The notes: generated by a model from the letters alone, not told the origin. A DNA stretch of 64,000 nt from Saccharopolyspora kobensis (GCF_900108315.1 NZ_FNVB01000002.1:62001-126000), one strand, 5' to 3'; positions 36,301 through 44,285 are shown, counted from the stretch's first letter. Numbers and translations are program-made.

Positions 36301-39300
36301 CTTCGCCCATCGTTCCTCGTTCGCGGCGAGCCAGCCCAGATCCTCGTAGTGGATCTCCAGCAGGCCGGTCTGTTCCAGGTTCGGCATGGTGACCCGCCAG
36401 CCGCGTTGCAGGTCGAGATACAGCCGGTATGCCACGACATCGCGAAGCGTCCGGGCCGCGTTCCGGGCCGCTGACGGCGGCAGGTCGGCGCTACGCGCGT
36501 AGTCGGTGGGTTCGAGCTGGAGTGCCTCGGTGACCCGAGTCGCCAGATCTTCGTGCTGAAGTCCGTCGGCACCCGCATCCAGCGCCGCTCGGTACAGCGC
36601 GGCCCGCAGCTGAGTGATCTGCACGAAGTCGTTGAAATGCCCGGCCTGCAGCGATGCGTCCTGCCGGTTGTCGACGAAGGTGAGCAGCTTCCGCGCCTTC
36701 TTGCTCAGACCTTCGACCGGAACCTGCTGCAGCGAACGCACAATCGACGACGACACCAGCGATGTCGCCGACGATCGCCCCTCCTGGTCCAGAGTCGCTA
36801 GCTTCGCGAAGTCCTTGCCCCTGGTCTTCTCGTAACTTACGCCGCAGTGCATGCAGAACATGAACGGTGCCGGGATGAACGCGGCTTGCAGTTCACCGGA
36901 TCCCTCATGGCCGTGCGGATCGACGGTCACCGACACCGGCACCCGCTTGCGGTAGCTGTCCCGCACCACGTCTTGACCGTTGCTGTCCTCCAGCCACGAC
37001 TCCGGCAGCCGGCGATCGACGACGGCTTCCTCGGCTGTCCGGGGCCAGGGGCGATCCGCGTCGACATAGAGGTAGCCATCCTCAGCCCGGCCTGCCGTCG
37101 CGGCGGTGTCCCGCCGGGGCTCGTAGACGATGTGACCGCCACGCTCTCGGCGCCAGACCGTCATGTACTCCTGCCCGCACTCCCGGCAGAACGCCAACGG
37201 CAACAGGATCTTCCCGCCAGATCCCGGCTGTTCTCGCTGGTAGATCCGGGTGAGTTGCCGATCTTTCTTGTCCTCCAGAGTGGTGTATACGGTGTCACCT
37301 TTGGACAGGAACTGATGCAGCCGGAAGGCGAACAACGGACGGTCGGTGACCGGATGCCGAGCCTGTGAACCGGCCTCCAGGGTGCGCCGGATCGCCGCGG
37401 CGCAATCCTTCTCCGGCACACCGCTGTCTCGTGCGAGTTCGGCCGCCGCGTCCTCGATCTTCGCCGGGCGCTGCCGAACCAGCCGTCCGGTGTCCGGCTC
37501 CGTCGCAAGCCCGAAGTAGGTCTCGATCCACCGCGCGAGCGGATCGGCTTTCAGCTCGTCGTAAGAACGCGGAGGTTCACCGGCCCGAAGCCGTTCGGCC
37601 GGGACCACCTCTGGATCTTCATCGGTCGCACGCACCAGGGTTTCACCGATGACGTTCTCCGGACGCACCGTAGTGCCAAACAGCTGGGAAGCGACCTCGG
37701 CCACGACCTCCCGGCGGTCGGCGACCGTACCCTCGCTGGACATCGTCGCCGAGGTCCCGACACACTGCAGATTCCGCGCCGCGCACGCCTCCCGAACCCG
37801 CCGGATGAGCAGCGCCACGTCCGCGCCCTGCCGACCACGGTAGGTATGCAGCTCGTCGAAGACGAGAAACTCCAGCCCACTGGCCATCCGGATCAGCGAA
37901 CGCCGATCATCGGGCCGGGTGAGCATCAGCTCCAGCATCACGTAGTTCGTCAGCAGGATGTCCGGCGGGTTCTTCTGAATTTCCCGGCGCCGTTCGTCTC
38001 CCTCCTGTCCGGTGTAGCGGGCGAAGGTGACCGGCTCGCGTCCCTCGCCGTAACCGTCGACCAGGTACTTCTTGAGTTCGTTGAGCTGGCTGTTGGCCAG
38101 CGCGTTCATCGGATAGACGATGATCGCCCGCACCCGCTTCGGCGCGTCTTTTCCTTCCTGTTCGCGGGATTTGAGCACCGAGTTGACGATCGGGGCGATG
38201 TAGGACAACGATTTCCCGGATCCCGTGCCCGTGGTGAGCACATAGGACTCACCGGATGCGGCAACGTCGATCGCCTCACGCTGGTGCTGGTGAAACACCA
38301 GCGACCGCCCGTCGCATACCGTCCCACCATCGGTTTTTCCCGCTTGGAAGATCCGAGCACATTCGGGATGCAGCACGCCTTCGTTGACCAGCTCGAGAAC
38401 CGTGCCGCTAGAGGCGAAGAACGGATTCAGCGACAGCCAGGGGTCCGGCCACTGCGATTTGGTGTCCAAGTCCCGTTCGACGAACTCCTTGATTCGTTCG
38501 TCGCGAATGACCGTGCCGCCTTCGGTGAACGCCCGATAGTCCCGGAGTAGCGTCCGGTGCACACCGAAGACGTCCATACCTGCCACCGCAGGCGCGGCGT
38601 CGCTCGCAGGCTCCTCCATTGGTTCGGTCTCCTGCGGAGTCTCGAACCGGATAACCGGGTTGAACTCCTCCCAACCGGGTACCATCTCTCCCGCCGAGAT
38701 CAACGGCGTGAGTTCATCGCGCACGGTGAGAGCGTCAGCGGGCCGATCGGCCGGTTCCTTCGCCAATAATCTTGCGATCAATCGCGCCAGATCCGTTGGT
38801 GTATCCCGGCGCAAAAGCATGGGCGACGACGGTGGTTCAGAGCGATGCTTCTCTCCCAAGACGTGCGCGTTCTCGCTGTAGAACGGCGGGCCACCAGTGA
38901 GCAACTCGAACAGCACGCACCCGAGGGCATACAGATCGGCCGCCGGCCCCACCGTTGACTCACCGAACTGTTCCGGGGCCATGTAGCGAGCGGTGCCGAC
39001 GGTGACGCCAGTGCTCGTGATCTGGGTGCCGTCGGTGTCGCCCACGATCCGGCCCATACCGAAGTCGAGCACCTTCACACAGCCGCCACGCACCACCATC
39101 ACGTTCGATGGCTTCAGATCACGGTGCACCACGTTCTTCGCGTGCACCGCGGCCAGCCCTTCGGCGATCTGGGCCCCGATCGCCGCAACCCAGGAAACCG
39201 GCGACTGCGCCTGGTCGGAGATCAGGTCGCGAAGCGTGCGGCCGTCGAGGTATTCCATCGCCAGATAGGCCAGTCCGGAATCGTCCACACCACCGTCGAT

Positions 39301-39543
39301 CAAGTGAGGAACGTTCGGGTTGGCAAGACCGCGCATGATCCGCACTTCTCGGCGGAAGCGATCGACCGCCTTCGTGTCCGCATCGATCGCATTGCCGACC
39401 CGGGGGCGCAGGACACGCTTCACCGCCACCACACGGTTGGCATCCTCGAGATCCTCGGCACGGTGAACTTCGCCCATGTTGCCCTTGCCAAGGGGTCCGA
39501 GCAGCCGGAACCGGCCAGCGACGATCTCCGGCTCTGCGGACAA
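33334..39543 (-). CDS. Ser/Thr kinase - DEAD helicase - DUF1998 - Vsr/DUF559-like nuclease fusion
   Basis: About 2069 residues. A complete Hanks-type kinase occupies about 10-285: G-loop GKGNMGEV, V-A-V-K-R, catalytic VVHRDLKPSN near 140, L-D-F-G near 160, Y-M-A-P-E-Q near 190. A DEAD-type helicase follows: TTGTGSGKS near 440, L-V-F-D-E-L-H near 565, GTSATMSS, then M-E-L-G-V-D-I-S and Q-R-S-G-R-A-G-R-S-G-Q in the C-lobe. Cys pairs (F-C-R-E-C, F-C-M-H-C, C-T-A-C...C-Q-M-C) suggest zinc ribbons. The DUF1998 signature CARGCYECLLTYGNQPNH lies near 1925, then a Vsr/DUF559-like end (ARPDYVY, VAVFVDGPVHDH). TTG 39543 with GGGAGG is preferred over GTG 39609. The helicase-DUF1998 core resembles MrfA/YprA and DrmA-DrmB; the kinase fusion is unusual. 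Confidence 0.88.
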   Translation of the reverse strand: MSAEPEIVAGRFRLLGPLGKGNMGEVHRAEDLEDANRVVAVKRVLRPRVGNAIDADTKAVDRFRREVRIMRGLANPNVPHLIDGGVDDSGLAYLAMEYLDGRTLRDLISDQAQSPVSWVAAIGAQIAEGLAAVHAKNVVHRDLKPSNVMVVRGGCVKVLDFGMGRIVGDTDGTQITSTGVTVGTARYMAPEQFGESTVGPAADLYALGCVLFELLTGGPPFYSENAHVLGEKHRSEPPSSPMLLRRDTPTDLARLIARLLAKEPADRPADALTVRDELTPLISAGEMVPGWEEFNPVIRFETPQETEPMEEPASDAAPAVAGMDVFGVHRTLLRDYRAFTEGGTVIRDERIKEFVERDLDTKSQWPDPWLSLNPFFASSGTVLELVNEGVLHPECARIFQAGKTDGGTVCDGRSLVFHQHQREAIDVAASGESYVLTTGTGSGKSLSYIAPIVNSVLKSREQEGKDAPKRVRAIIVYPMNALANSQLNELKKYLVDGYGEGREPVTFARYTGQEGDERRREIQKNPPDILLTNYVMLELMLTRPDDRRSLIRMASGLEFLVFDELHTYRGRQGADVALLIRRVREACAARNLQCVGTSATMSSEGTVADRREVVAEVASQLFGTTVRPENVIGETLVRATDEDPEVVPAERLRAGEPPRSYDELKADPLARWIETYFGLATEPDTGRLVRQRPAKIEDAAAELARDSGVPEKDCAAAIRRTLEAGSQARHPVTDRPLFAFRLHQFLSKGDTVYTTLEDKKDRQLTRIYQREQPGSGGKILLPLAFCRECGQEYMTVWRRERGGHIVYEPRRDTAATAGRAEDGYLYVDADRPWPRTAEEAVVDRRLPESWLEDSNGQDVVRDSYRKRVPVSVTVDPHGHEGSGELQAAFIPAPFMFCMHCGVSYEKTRGKDFAKLATLDQEGRSSATSLVSSSIVRSLQQVPVEGLSKKARKLLTFVDNRQDASLQAGHFNDFVQITQLRAALYRAALDAGADGLQHEDLATRVTEALQLEPTDYARSADLPPSAARNAARTLRDVVAYRLYLDLQRGWRVTMPNLEQTGLLEIHYEDLGWLAANEERWAKAQHELRAAEPGQRAEIMKALLDEMRRELAIDVQYFRDDFDTLRRASEERLVDPWVLSTRDRPKPSTAFPHGAKPGMDRSHLFLSGRGKFGKYLKRVHFPGLSVDDRQHIIADLLKVLAEAGILRKVDESPQWARRFRRAAQPTMTGYRIASSALIWRAGNGIRGVHDPLTRTYASGDGPRVNTFFRDLYRQTAEQLSTLTAREHTAQVDPLERERREEQFRNGDLKLLYCSPTMELGVDISELNAVMMRNVPPTPANYAQRSGRAGRSGQPALVTTYCATGNSHDQYYFRHSERMVAGTVTPPRLDLANEDLVRSHVQAIWLAESGLKLGRSILEVIDIGSDEDAAHPDSELPLHDHVAEAVRNPDAQARAVTAAREVFGGLAADFGDTTWWHDTWIDETVRKAPHEFDLAFKRWRDLLRAALVDQAEQNRRVLDHTLTDQDHHAARRRRAEAETQLALLKNQSVESRSLLSDFNPYRYLASEGFLPGYSFPRLPLAAYIPTSGRRYDDGDYLQRPRFLAIREFGPGALIYHEGARYQVTRIQLPPDSSGDVVTTRAKRCTACGYHHESRERADRCQMCDEPLREETTGLLQLHTVYTKLRARISSDEEERRRAGFRLVTSYRFHDHGARPGRRDARVVDADGQIATVSYGDSATVRITNVGRLRAAENEPPGYWLDPTSGEWMTEAAAAEAAGDSSEMPVVGADGQEKRRKIRVIPYVEDRRNILVVKLDRPLPEPVALSLMYALERGIEAAFELEDSELTSELLPPDEGDRDRMLFTEAAEGGAGVLRRLQSDPLALVKAVETALEICHFDLEGNDLGGPHPDRPCARGCYECLLTYGNQPNHGAIDRRSIAELLVRLAKARVQDTGRGESRTEQMERLSGQSDTGLERRFVVWLKENGYRLPDETQTFIPSALARPDYVYRLPGGNVAVFVDGPVHDHAAVAQRDAEAEDRLLDDGWDVVRFPHDADWAKIARSAEHCFGPGVGV

Positions 39544-39845
39544 CGCATCCTCCCACGCCGTACTCGAAAACAACGCCACCACCGTCACCGGCAGCGTACA
39601 CGAGACCACACGAGGTACATAGAGAAGGGCCCGTTGACAGTGTCAACAGGCCCTTCAAGTTGAAGGAAGATCACAGGTCGCTACCAAAGGCCACCTCGCT
39701 GCCTAGTCGCACAAAAGCCAGCACACCAGTGGTTTGACCCGGTGTCACCCAAGAAGACCATCCATACGGGAAGCCCAGCACCATCCGACGAGCCGTTCAC
39801 GGACTCACACCAGGGATGTCGCGGGTGACCCCAGGAACGTTTCAG
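39544..39845. promoter_or_regulatory. 302-bp gap between the TRD-methylase and the nine-gene operon
   Basis: This is the only real gap inside the defence island. It contains the hairpin at 39624-39656 and otherwise no gene. The promoter of the kinase-helicase operon is expected here, but I cannot point to a convincing -10/-35 pair. Confidence 0.5.
39624..39656 (-). terminator. Near-perfect 15-bp hairpin ahead of the kinase-helicase operon
   Basis: Arms 39624-39638 and 39642-39656 pair with a single mismatch around a 3-base AGT loop. It lies about 190 bases past the methylase stop and 81 bases before the TTG start, so it could be a terminator, an attenuator or, as DNA, a palindromic operator. 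No U-tract follows on the minus strand. Confidence 0.55.
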
Positions 39846-41750
39846 TCAGTTCACCGGACTGACAATGCCGTCCGCCAGGCCATCGATCAGATCCTGCACG
39901 AGACCGACACCAAGATCCACAGCGCGGCTAAGCCCGTCTTCGAGTTCAGTCAGGTTCCGAAACGCCACGCCAAGGCGCCGCTGCTCCTCTAAATCAAGCA
40001 TGGGAACCTCAACCCGACGCACATCAACACGGTGAACACCAGAGGCCGTCACACTGCCGGTTCGGCCCCCATTGCGAGAACGAAGCTGCCCCGCCAGGAA
40101 CCAGACATCCAACTGCTTGTCATCAACCCGGATGAGCTGCGCGTTCGCGCCGAGTACATAGCCCGCAGCATCCATCACCCTGATCTTGACCAGCCCATCG
40201 TCGGCGTTGATCAACGGGACCACAAGATCCTTTGCCCGAAGCTCGACAAAGCCGCTCTGGCCAGGAGCCAGCCGCATGCTGGGTTCTTTGCCCAGCGCTA
40301 CGTCCCGCCCGGAGAGCACAAGCGGCCCTCCTGCCGCGTCGTCTCCGTCCACTGGACGTAGCTGCTGACGCACTTCCAGCGCCCCCGCTCGGGCTAGTTC
40401 TTGGATTGTCCGGACTGAACGAACCTGCGGCTCCGCCTCCTCAGCCCTGGGCAACCGCACCTCAAGATCAGCAAGGAGTCGGCGGATTTCCTCCCGTGTT
40501 TCCCGCAAAGCCGCCAGATCGATCACTTTCGGCGGCGTCGGCAGGTGTCGCGCTGGTGTAAGATCGACATCCTCATCAAGCAGCTCGATGGCTTCCACTG
40601 TTCGCTGCCGACCAGGAATCTCTTCAATAGCACCGTCCTCCTCGAACTGACGCCACACCTCCAGCACATCGCCACGAATCGAAACCCAATCCACCTGCCC
40701 ACGACGTTTCGGACGGTACTGGCTTACATCCATTAGCAGAATCGGACCAACACCTGGAGAATCCGGCTTACGCAGGACCCACAGCTGAATGGGAATTCCG
40801 GTAGACATCAGCACACCCGCCGGCAATTCAATGACCCCGCGCACCACTCCACCACGAAGCATTGCCTGCCGAACCGATCGGCCAGACCGACGTGAGGCCA
40901 CACTCGCCGGCATCGCAATGATCACACTTCCGCCAGGCTTGGCGTGCGCGAGGCAGTGCTGCACCCAGGCCAGCTCAGGGTCGCCCTTCGACGGGAATCC
41001 ATATACCCAGCGTCGGTCGACTCCGAGCTCTTCATGCCCCCAGTGGCGTACGCCAAACGGCGGATCGCATACGACAACGTCAGCTTCCAGTCCAACAAAT
41101 CCATCAGCCAGGAGAGAATCACCTTGCGCGATGCGCACCGCATCGCGTTCGCCTAAACGCGCAGCCGCAAGTCTCGCGAGGGCAGGGTCGACCTCCTGCC
41201 CTACCACCTCCCCAGCTCCGGACCCGATTGCCGCATTCAACAAGTTTCCCGGACCACACGCCGGATCAAGTACGGTTCCATTAAGACCGCCAGCAAGCGC
41301 CAGAATCAATTCCGCAAGACCGCTTGGCGTCACCAAGTGCTGCCGCTGCTGACGCTGAAACAAGTACGCCACCAGCGACTCAATCAATTCATCCGGCGAC
41401 TGCACATCCGCAACGGCAGAAAGCGATTCCAGAACCCATTCCGGCAGTTTCACAGAATCTGGCGACCGCAAATGGAGAGCAATGTCTGCAACTAAACTTA
41501 CGAGTTCGTCACCACGCGAACCCGCTTCCAGCACCCGCCACAAATGCCCAGGAGTGCTGGTGCGCACCAACTTCCCCTGCTCATACAACCACTGCTTTAC
41601 GTCACTCAACCGGAAAACTGGATTGGCTCCCGACCCAACCACCGGCTCCGGGAAGTCCGGGTACCGCCGACGCCAGTTACTCACCGCAGCCCGTCCGACG
41701 CCCGCCAACCGAGCAATCTCAGCCGCCGCAACGAGTGTGTTGTCGGACAT
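39846..41750 (-). CDS. HTH - N6-adenine methylase - TRD fusion (type I HsdM/HsdS-like)
   Basis: About 634 residues. The N-terminus has a MerR/Xre-like HTH (EIARLAGVGRAAVSNWRRRY), then V-F-R-L-S-D-V-K-Q-W-L. The HsdM-type methylase core has T-V-L-D-P-A-C-G-P-G-N-L-L (motif I, about 159-171) and V-V-C-D-P-P-F-G (motif IV, about 227-234). The C-terminal 200 residues look like one half of an HsdS subunit: a target recognition domain ending in R-V-E-V-P-M-L-D-L-E-E-Q-R-R-L and a coiled-coil tail. Predicted to methylate one adenine site without a cognate HsdR. The ATG at 41750 follows GGGAGG by six bases. First gene of the island; its HTH may bind its own promoter. Confidence 0.88.
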   Translation of the reverse strand: MSDNTLVAAAEIARLAGVGRAAVSNWRRRYPDFPEPVVGSGANPVFRLSDVKQWLYEQGKLVRTSTPGHLWRVLEAGSRGDELVSLVADIALHLRSPDSVKLPEWVLESLSAVADVQSPDELIESLVAYLFQRQQRQHLVTPSGLAELILALAGGLNGTVLDPACGPGNLLNAAIGSGAGEVVGQEVDPALARLAAARLGERDAVRIAQGDSLLADGFVGLEADVVVCDPPFGVRHWGHEELGVDRRWVYGFPSKGDPELAWVQHCLAHAKPGGSVIIAMPASVASRRSGRSVRQAMLRGGVVRGVIELPAGVLMSTGIPIQLWVLRKPDSPGVGPILLMDVSQYRPKRRGQVDWVSIRGDVLEVWRQFEEDGAIEEIPGRQRTVEAIELLDEDVDLTPARHLPTPPKVIDLAALRETREEIRRLLADLEVRLPRAEEAEPQVRSVRTIQELARAGALEVRQQLRPVDGDDAAGGPLVLSGRDVALGKEPSMRLAPGQSGFVELRAKDLVVPLINADDGLVKIRVMDAAGYVLGANAQLIRVDDKQLDVWFLAGQLRSRNGGRTGSVTASGVHRVDVRRVEVPMLDLEEQRRLGVAFRNLTELEDGLSRAVDLGVGLVQDLIDGLADGIVSPVN

Positions 41751-41756
41751 GCACAC

Positions 41757-41776
41757 CTCCCGTCAAGTTACGGGAG
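41757..41776 (-). promoter_or_regulatory. Hairpin that sequesters the methylase ribosome-binding site
   Basis: Arms 41757-41763 and 41770-41776 are perfect 7-bp complements with a 6-base loop. The GGGAG of the methylase Shine-Dalgarno forms the 3' arm, so folding would block translation. As DNA it is also a palindromic operator candidate. Confidence 0.55.
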
Positions 41777-41876
41777 ACCTTAGCATCCAGCATATTGCAT
41801 GTTGACTGTGAACGCATGCAGCAACCAGACAGCATTCGGCTGCTGACTCAGCTCTTCCGCGGGCATGGTGTGCGTC

Positions 41877-41905
41877 GGCGGCGGGAACTGGCGCTTCCCG
41901 CCGCC
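41877..41905 (-). terminator. Hairpin after the siderophore-interacting protein gene
   Basis: Perfect 11-bp arms (41877-41887, 41895-41905), 7-base loop, 7 bases past the stop codon. Confidence 0.7.
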
Positions 41906-41912
41906 GCGTCGA

Positions 41913-42710
41913 TCAGCGGCCCTCGGCACGGGCGAGTTCCGCCTTCCACTCGCGGAAGCCCTCTTCGGTGCGGCCGCGGCGCCAGTAGCCCGAGATCGAC
42001 ACCTGGTCTCGGGCCAGGCCGCGCTCGCGGAACAGGTACGGGCGGATCCGGCGCATCACCTCGTGCGCTTCGCCGTGCACGAACGCGTGCACTCGGCCCG
42101 GCAGCCAGTCCAGCTCGCGCACCGCGGCTTCGAGGACGCCGTCAGCGCCGACCTCGTCGCGGTGCAGGAAGGTCAGCTCGCCGCGCGCCGGGATGTCCAG
42201 CTTCGGCTCGTGCGCCGCGGAATCGACCAGCACGATGGCCCGGACCACGGCGTCCGGCTCCAGGTCGGCCAGCGCCGCCGTGATCGCCGGGAGCGCGGTC
42301 TCGTCGCCCACCAGCAGGTGCCAGTCGGCCGCCCGGTCGGGCCGGTAGGCGCCGCCGGGGCCGTTGACCATCAGCCGGTCGCCCGGTGCGGCCTTCGCCG
42401 CCCAGCGACCCGCGACGCCTTCGTCGCCGTGCAGCACGAAGTCGATCGCCATCGTGCCGTCGGCCACGTCCGGGAACAGCGCGGTGAAGGTGCGCACGTC
42501 CGGCAGCTGCTCGTCGGGCAGCACGCCGCGGAGCGCCCGGACGTCGATCGGGTCCGGGTAGGTCGCGCCCGGCTTCGGGAAGATCAGCTTGACGTACCTG
42601 TCGGTGTGGTCGCTGCCGGCGAACGCCGACAGGTCGTCGCTGCGGAACCACACCCGCCGCAGGCAGGGCGTCACCAGTTCCGCGCTGGTCACGGTCAGGT
42701 AAGTCGTCAT
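41913..42710 (-). CDS. Siderophore-interacting protein (ViuB/SIP-type FAD ferric reductase)
   Basis: About 265 residues. An N-terminal FAD-binding barrel (T-D-R-Y-V-K-L-I-F, then D-P-I-D-V-R-A-L-R) is followed by the SIP NAD(P)-binding-like domain with LLVGDETALPAITAAL and H-A-F-V-H-G-E-A-H-E-V-M-R, ending in S-G-Y-W-R-R-G-R-T-E-E. These cytoplasmic flavoproteins reduce iron from ferric siderophores. The ATG at 42710 follows GAGGAG; an ATG 12 bases upstream is less likely. An iron box about 36 bases upstream implies repression by iron through an IdeR/DmdR regulator. Confidence 0.92.
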   Translation of the reverse strand: MTTYLTVTSAELVTPCLRRVWFRSDDLSAFAGSDHTDRYVKLIFPKPGATYPDPIDVRALRGVLPDEQLPDVRTFTALFPDVADGTMAIDFVLHGDEGVAGRWAAKAAPGDRLMVNGPGGAYRPDRAADWHLLVGDETALPAITAALADLEPDAVVRAIVLVDSAAHEPKLDIPARGELTFLHRDEVGADGVLEAAVRELDWLPGRVHAFVHGEAHEVMRRIRPYLFRERGLARDQVSISGYWRRGRTEEGFREWKAELARAEGR

Positions 42711-42745
42711 CGGACTCCTCAACTCGCCGGGGATCCACCACTCCG

Positions 42746-42762
42746 TTAGGCAAGGCTAACTT
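42746..42762. promoter_or_regulatory. Iron box (IdeR/DmdR operator candidate)
   Basis: TTAGGCAAGGCTAACTT closely matches the TTAGGTTAGGCTAACCTAA-type consensus and lies just upstream of the siderophore-interacting protein gene. Confidence 0.7.
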
Positions 42763-42996
42763 GTCCGGCGCCCCGATCGCCAGCACGGGGTGGACGCCCG
42801 GCCCGGATGCGCGTGCGGCACCGCGGAATCCGGTAGCACAGCACATCCACAGTGGATCGTCGGGCCGGAGATCGCCGCCGGGCGGGCACCCCTATGATCA
42901 TCCCGTACCGGGACCCATCGGTCCCGCCGTCGCATCCGGCGCAGCGAACATCTCGCGCCGACGCCGAAATCCGCCAGCCAGGCATGGGAAAAGCGC

Positions 42997-44262
42997 ATGT
43001 CCACCTCTGTCGCGACCGCCACCGAGCAGACGCTGCCGATCAGCCGCGTGGTGCCGACCCAGGCACCGCCGCTGCGATGGCGGGTGCTGGCGATCGCGGC
43101 GATCGTGGTGGCCGCGTTCAACGCCCGGACGGCGGTGACGGCGGTCGGCGCGGCGCTGCCCGAGCTCCGCGCCGCGCTGGGGCTGGGCACTGCGGCGGTC
43201 GCAGTGCTCACCGCGCTGCCCTGCCTCTGCATCGCCGCGACGACGTTCCTCGTGCCGTTCCTCCGCCGCCGCATGGGCACGATGACCAGCGCGGTGGTGT
43301 TCCTCGGCGTCCTGATGGCCGGCCAGGCGGTCCGCATCGCCCACGGCCAGTGGCTGCTGCTCGCGGGCACCGTCCTGGCCTGCTGCGCGATCGGCGGTCT
43401 GCAGGTCCTGCTGCCCGCGGTCTGCCAGCAGGTCGGCGGCCCGCACGCCGCGGCGCTCACCACCTTGTCGGCCAGCGTGATCGGCGCCGGAGCCGCCACC
43501 GCGACCGCGACCACGCCGTGGCTGACCGAGATCGGCGGCTGGCGCACCGGGCTGGGCTTCTGGATCCTGCCGGTGGTGGCCGCGCTCCTGCTGTGGTCGC
43601 CGCTCTCCCAGTCCTCCGCGGCCCGCACCCCGGCCCCGACGATCTCCCGCGGCCGCCGCTCCCTGCTGCGCAGCGCCCGGGCCTGGTACCTGACGATGTT
43701 CATGGGCCTGCAGTCCCTGCAAGCCCTGTCCCTGCTGTCCTGGCAGCCGGTCCTGCTCCGGACCACCGGCATCGGCCCGGGTCACGCCGCCGCGCTCAGC
43801 GCGGGCACGCTGGTGGTCAGCATCGTCTCCTCGGCGATCATCACCGCTTCCTGCTACCGCAACGCCCGGTACATCGGCACCTGGATGGTCCTGACCACCG
43901 GGAGCGGCGGGATCGGGCTGCTCGGGCTCCTCGTCGCCCCGAACTCCGAGCCGGTGCTGTGGGCCGGCCTGCTGGGCGTGGGCATGTCGGCGCTGGCCCC
44001 GGCCATGGCGGCGATCCCGGCGCACACCACCGGCAGCGGCGAGACGACGCGGCTGTCGGCGATGACCCAGGGCTACGGCTACCTGCTCGCGGCACTCGGC
44101 CCGGCGCTGATGGGCGCCCTCACCGACGTCGCGACGACCACGGACTGGGCGCTGACGGCGCTGCTGTTCTTCAGCCTCGTGCAGTTCCTCTTCGCGTCCC
44201 TCGCCGCCCGCCGCCCGCACGACCTGCACGCCGCCGACCTCGAGTGGTCGACGATGCGGTGA
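42997..44262 (+). CDS. CynX/NimT-family MFS transporter
   Basis: 421 residues with about 12 membrane segments. The beginning of the first helix (AIVVAAFNARTAVTAVGAAL) and the pattern of the next helices match the CynX/NimT cyanate/nitroimidazole group. Such proteins export or import small organic compounds. The ATG is preceded by a weak GGGAA. Divergent from the siderophore-interacting gene, with the iron box about 235 bases upstream, so iron control is possible but doubtful. The substrate is unknown. Confidence 0.85.
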   Translation: MSTSVATATEQTLPISRVVPTQAPPLRWRVLAIAAIVVAAFNARTAVTAVGAALPELRAALGLGTAAVAVLTALPCLCIAATTFLVPFLRRRMGTMTSAVVFLGVLMAGQAVRIAHGQWLLLAGTVLACCAIGGLQVLLPAVCQQVGGPHAAALTTLSASVIGAGAATATATTPWLTEIGGWRTGLGFWILPVVAALLLWSPLSQSSAARTPAPTISRGRRSLLRSARAWYLTMFMGLQSLQALSLLSWQPVLLRTTGIGPGHAAALSAGTLVVSIVSSAIITASCYRNARYIGTWMVLTTGSGGIGLLGLLVAPNSEPVLWAGLLGVGMSALAPAMAAIPAHTTGSGETTRLSAMTQGYGYLLAALGPALMGALTDVATTTDWALTALLFFSLVQFLFASLAARRPHDLHAADLEWSTMR

Positions 44263-44285
44263 CCACCTCCGTCCGCTGTGGACGG

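Noticed and set aside
15042..41750. BREX or phage-growth-limitation (Pgl) system
   Set aside because: A PglX-like methylase and a kinase are present, but no PglZ, BrxC/PglY or BrxL was found.
39846..41750. Classical type I restriction-modification system
   Set aside because: HsdM- and HsdS-like parts exist, but no HsdR with its nuclease-helicase arrangement is encoded; the helicases belong to other families.
15042..41750. Prophage or integrative element
   Set aside because: No integrase, terminase, capsid, transposase, tRNA target or flanking direct repeat was seen at either edge.
41780..41830. Sigma-70 type promoter for the methylase in the AT-richer stretch
   Set aside because: Hexamer-like sequences occur but with wrong spacing; not strong enough to call.
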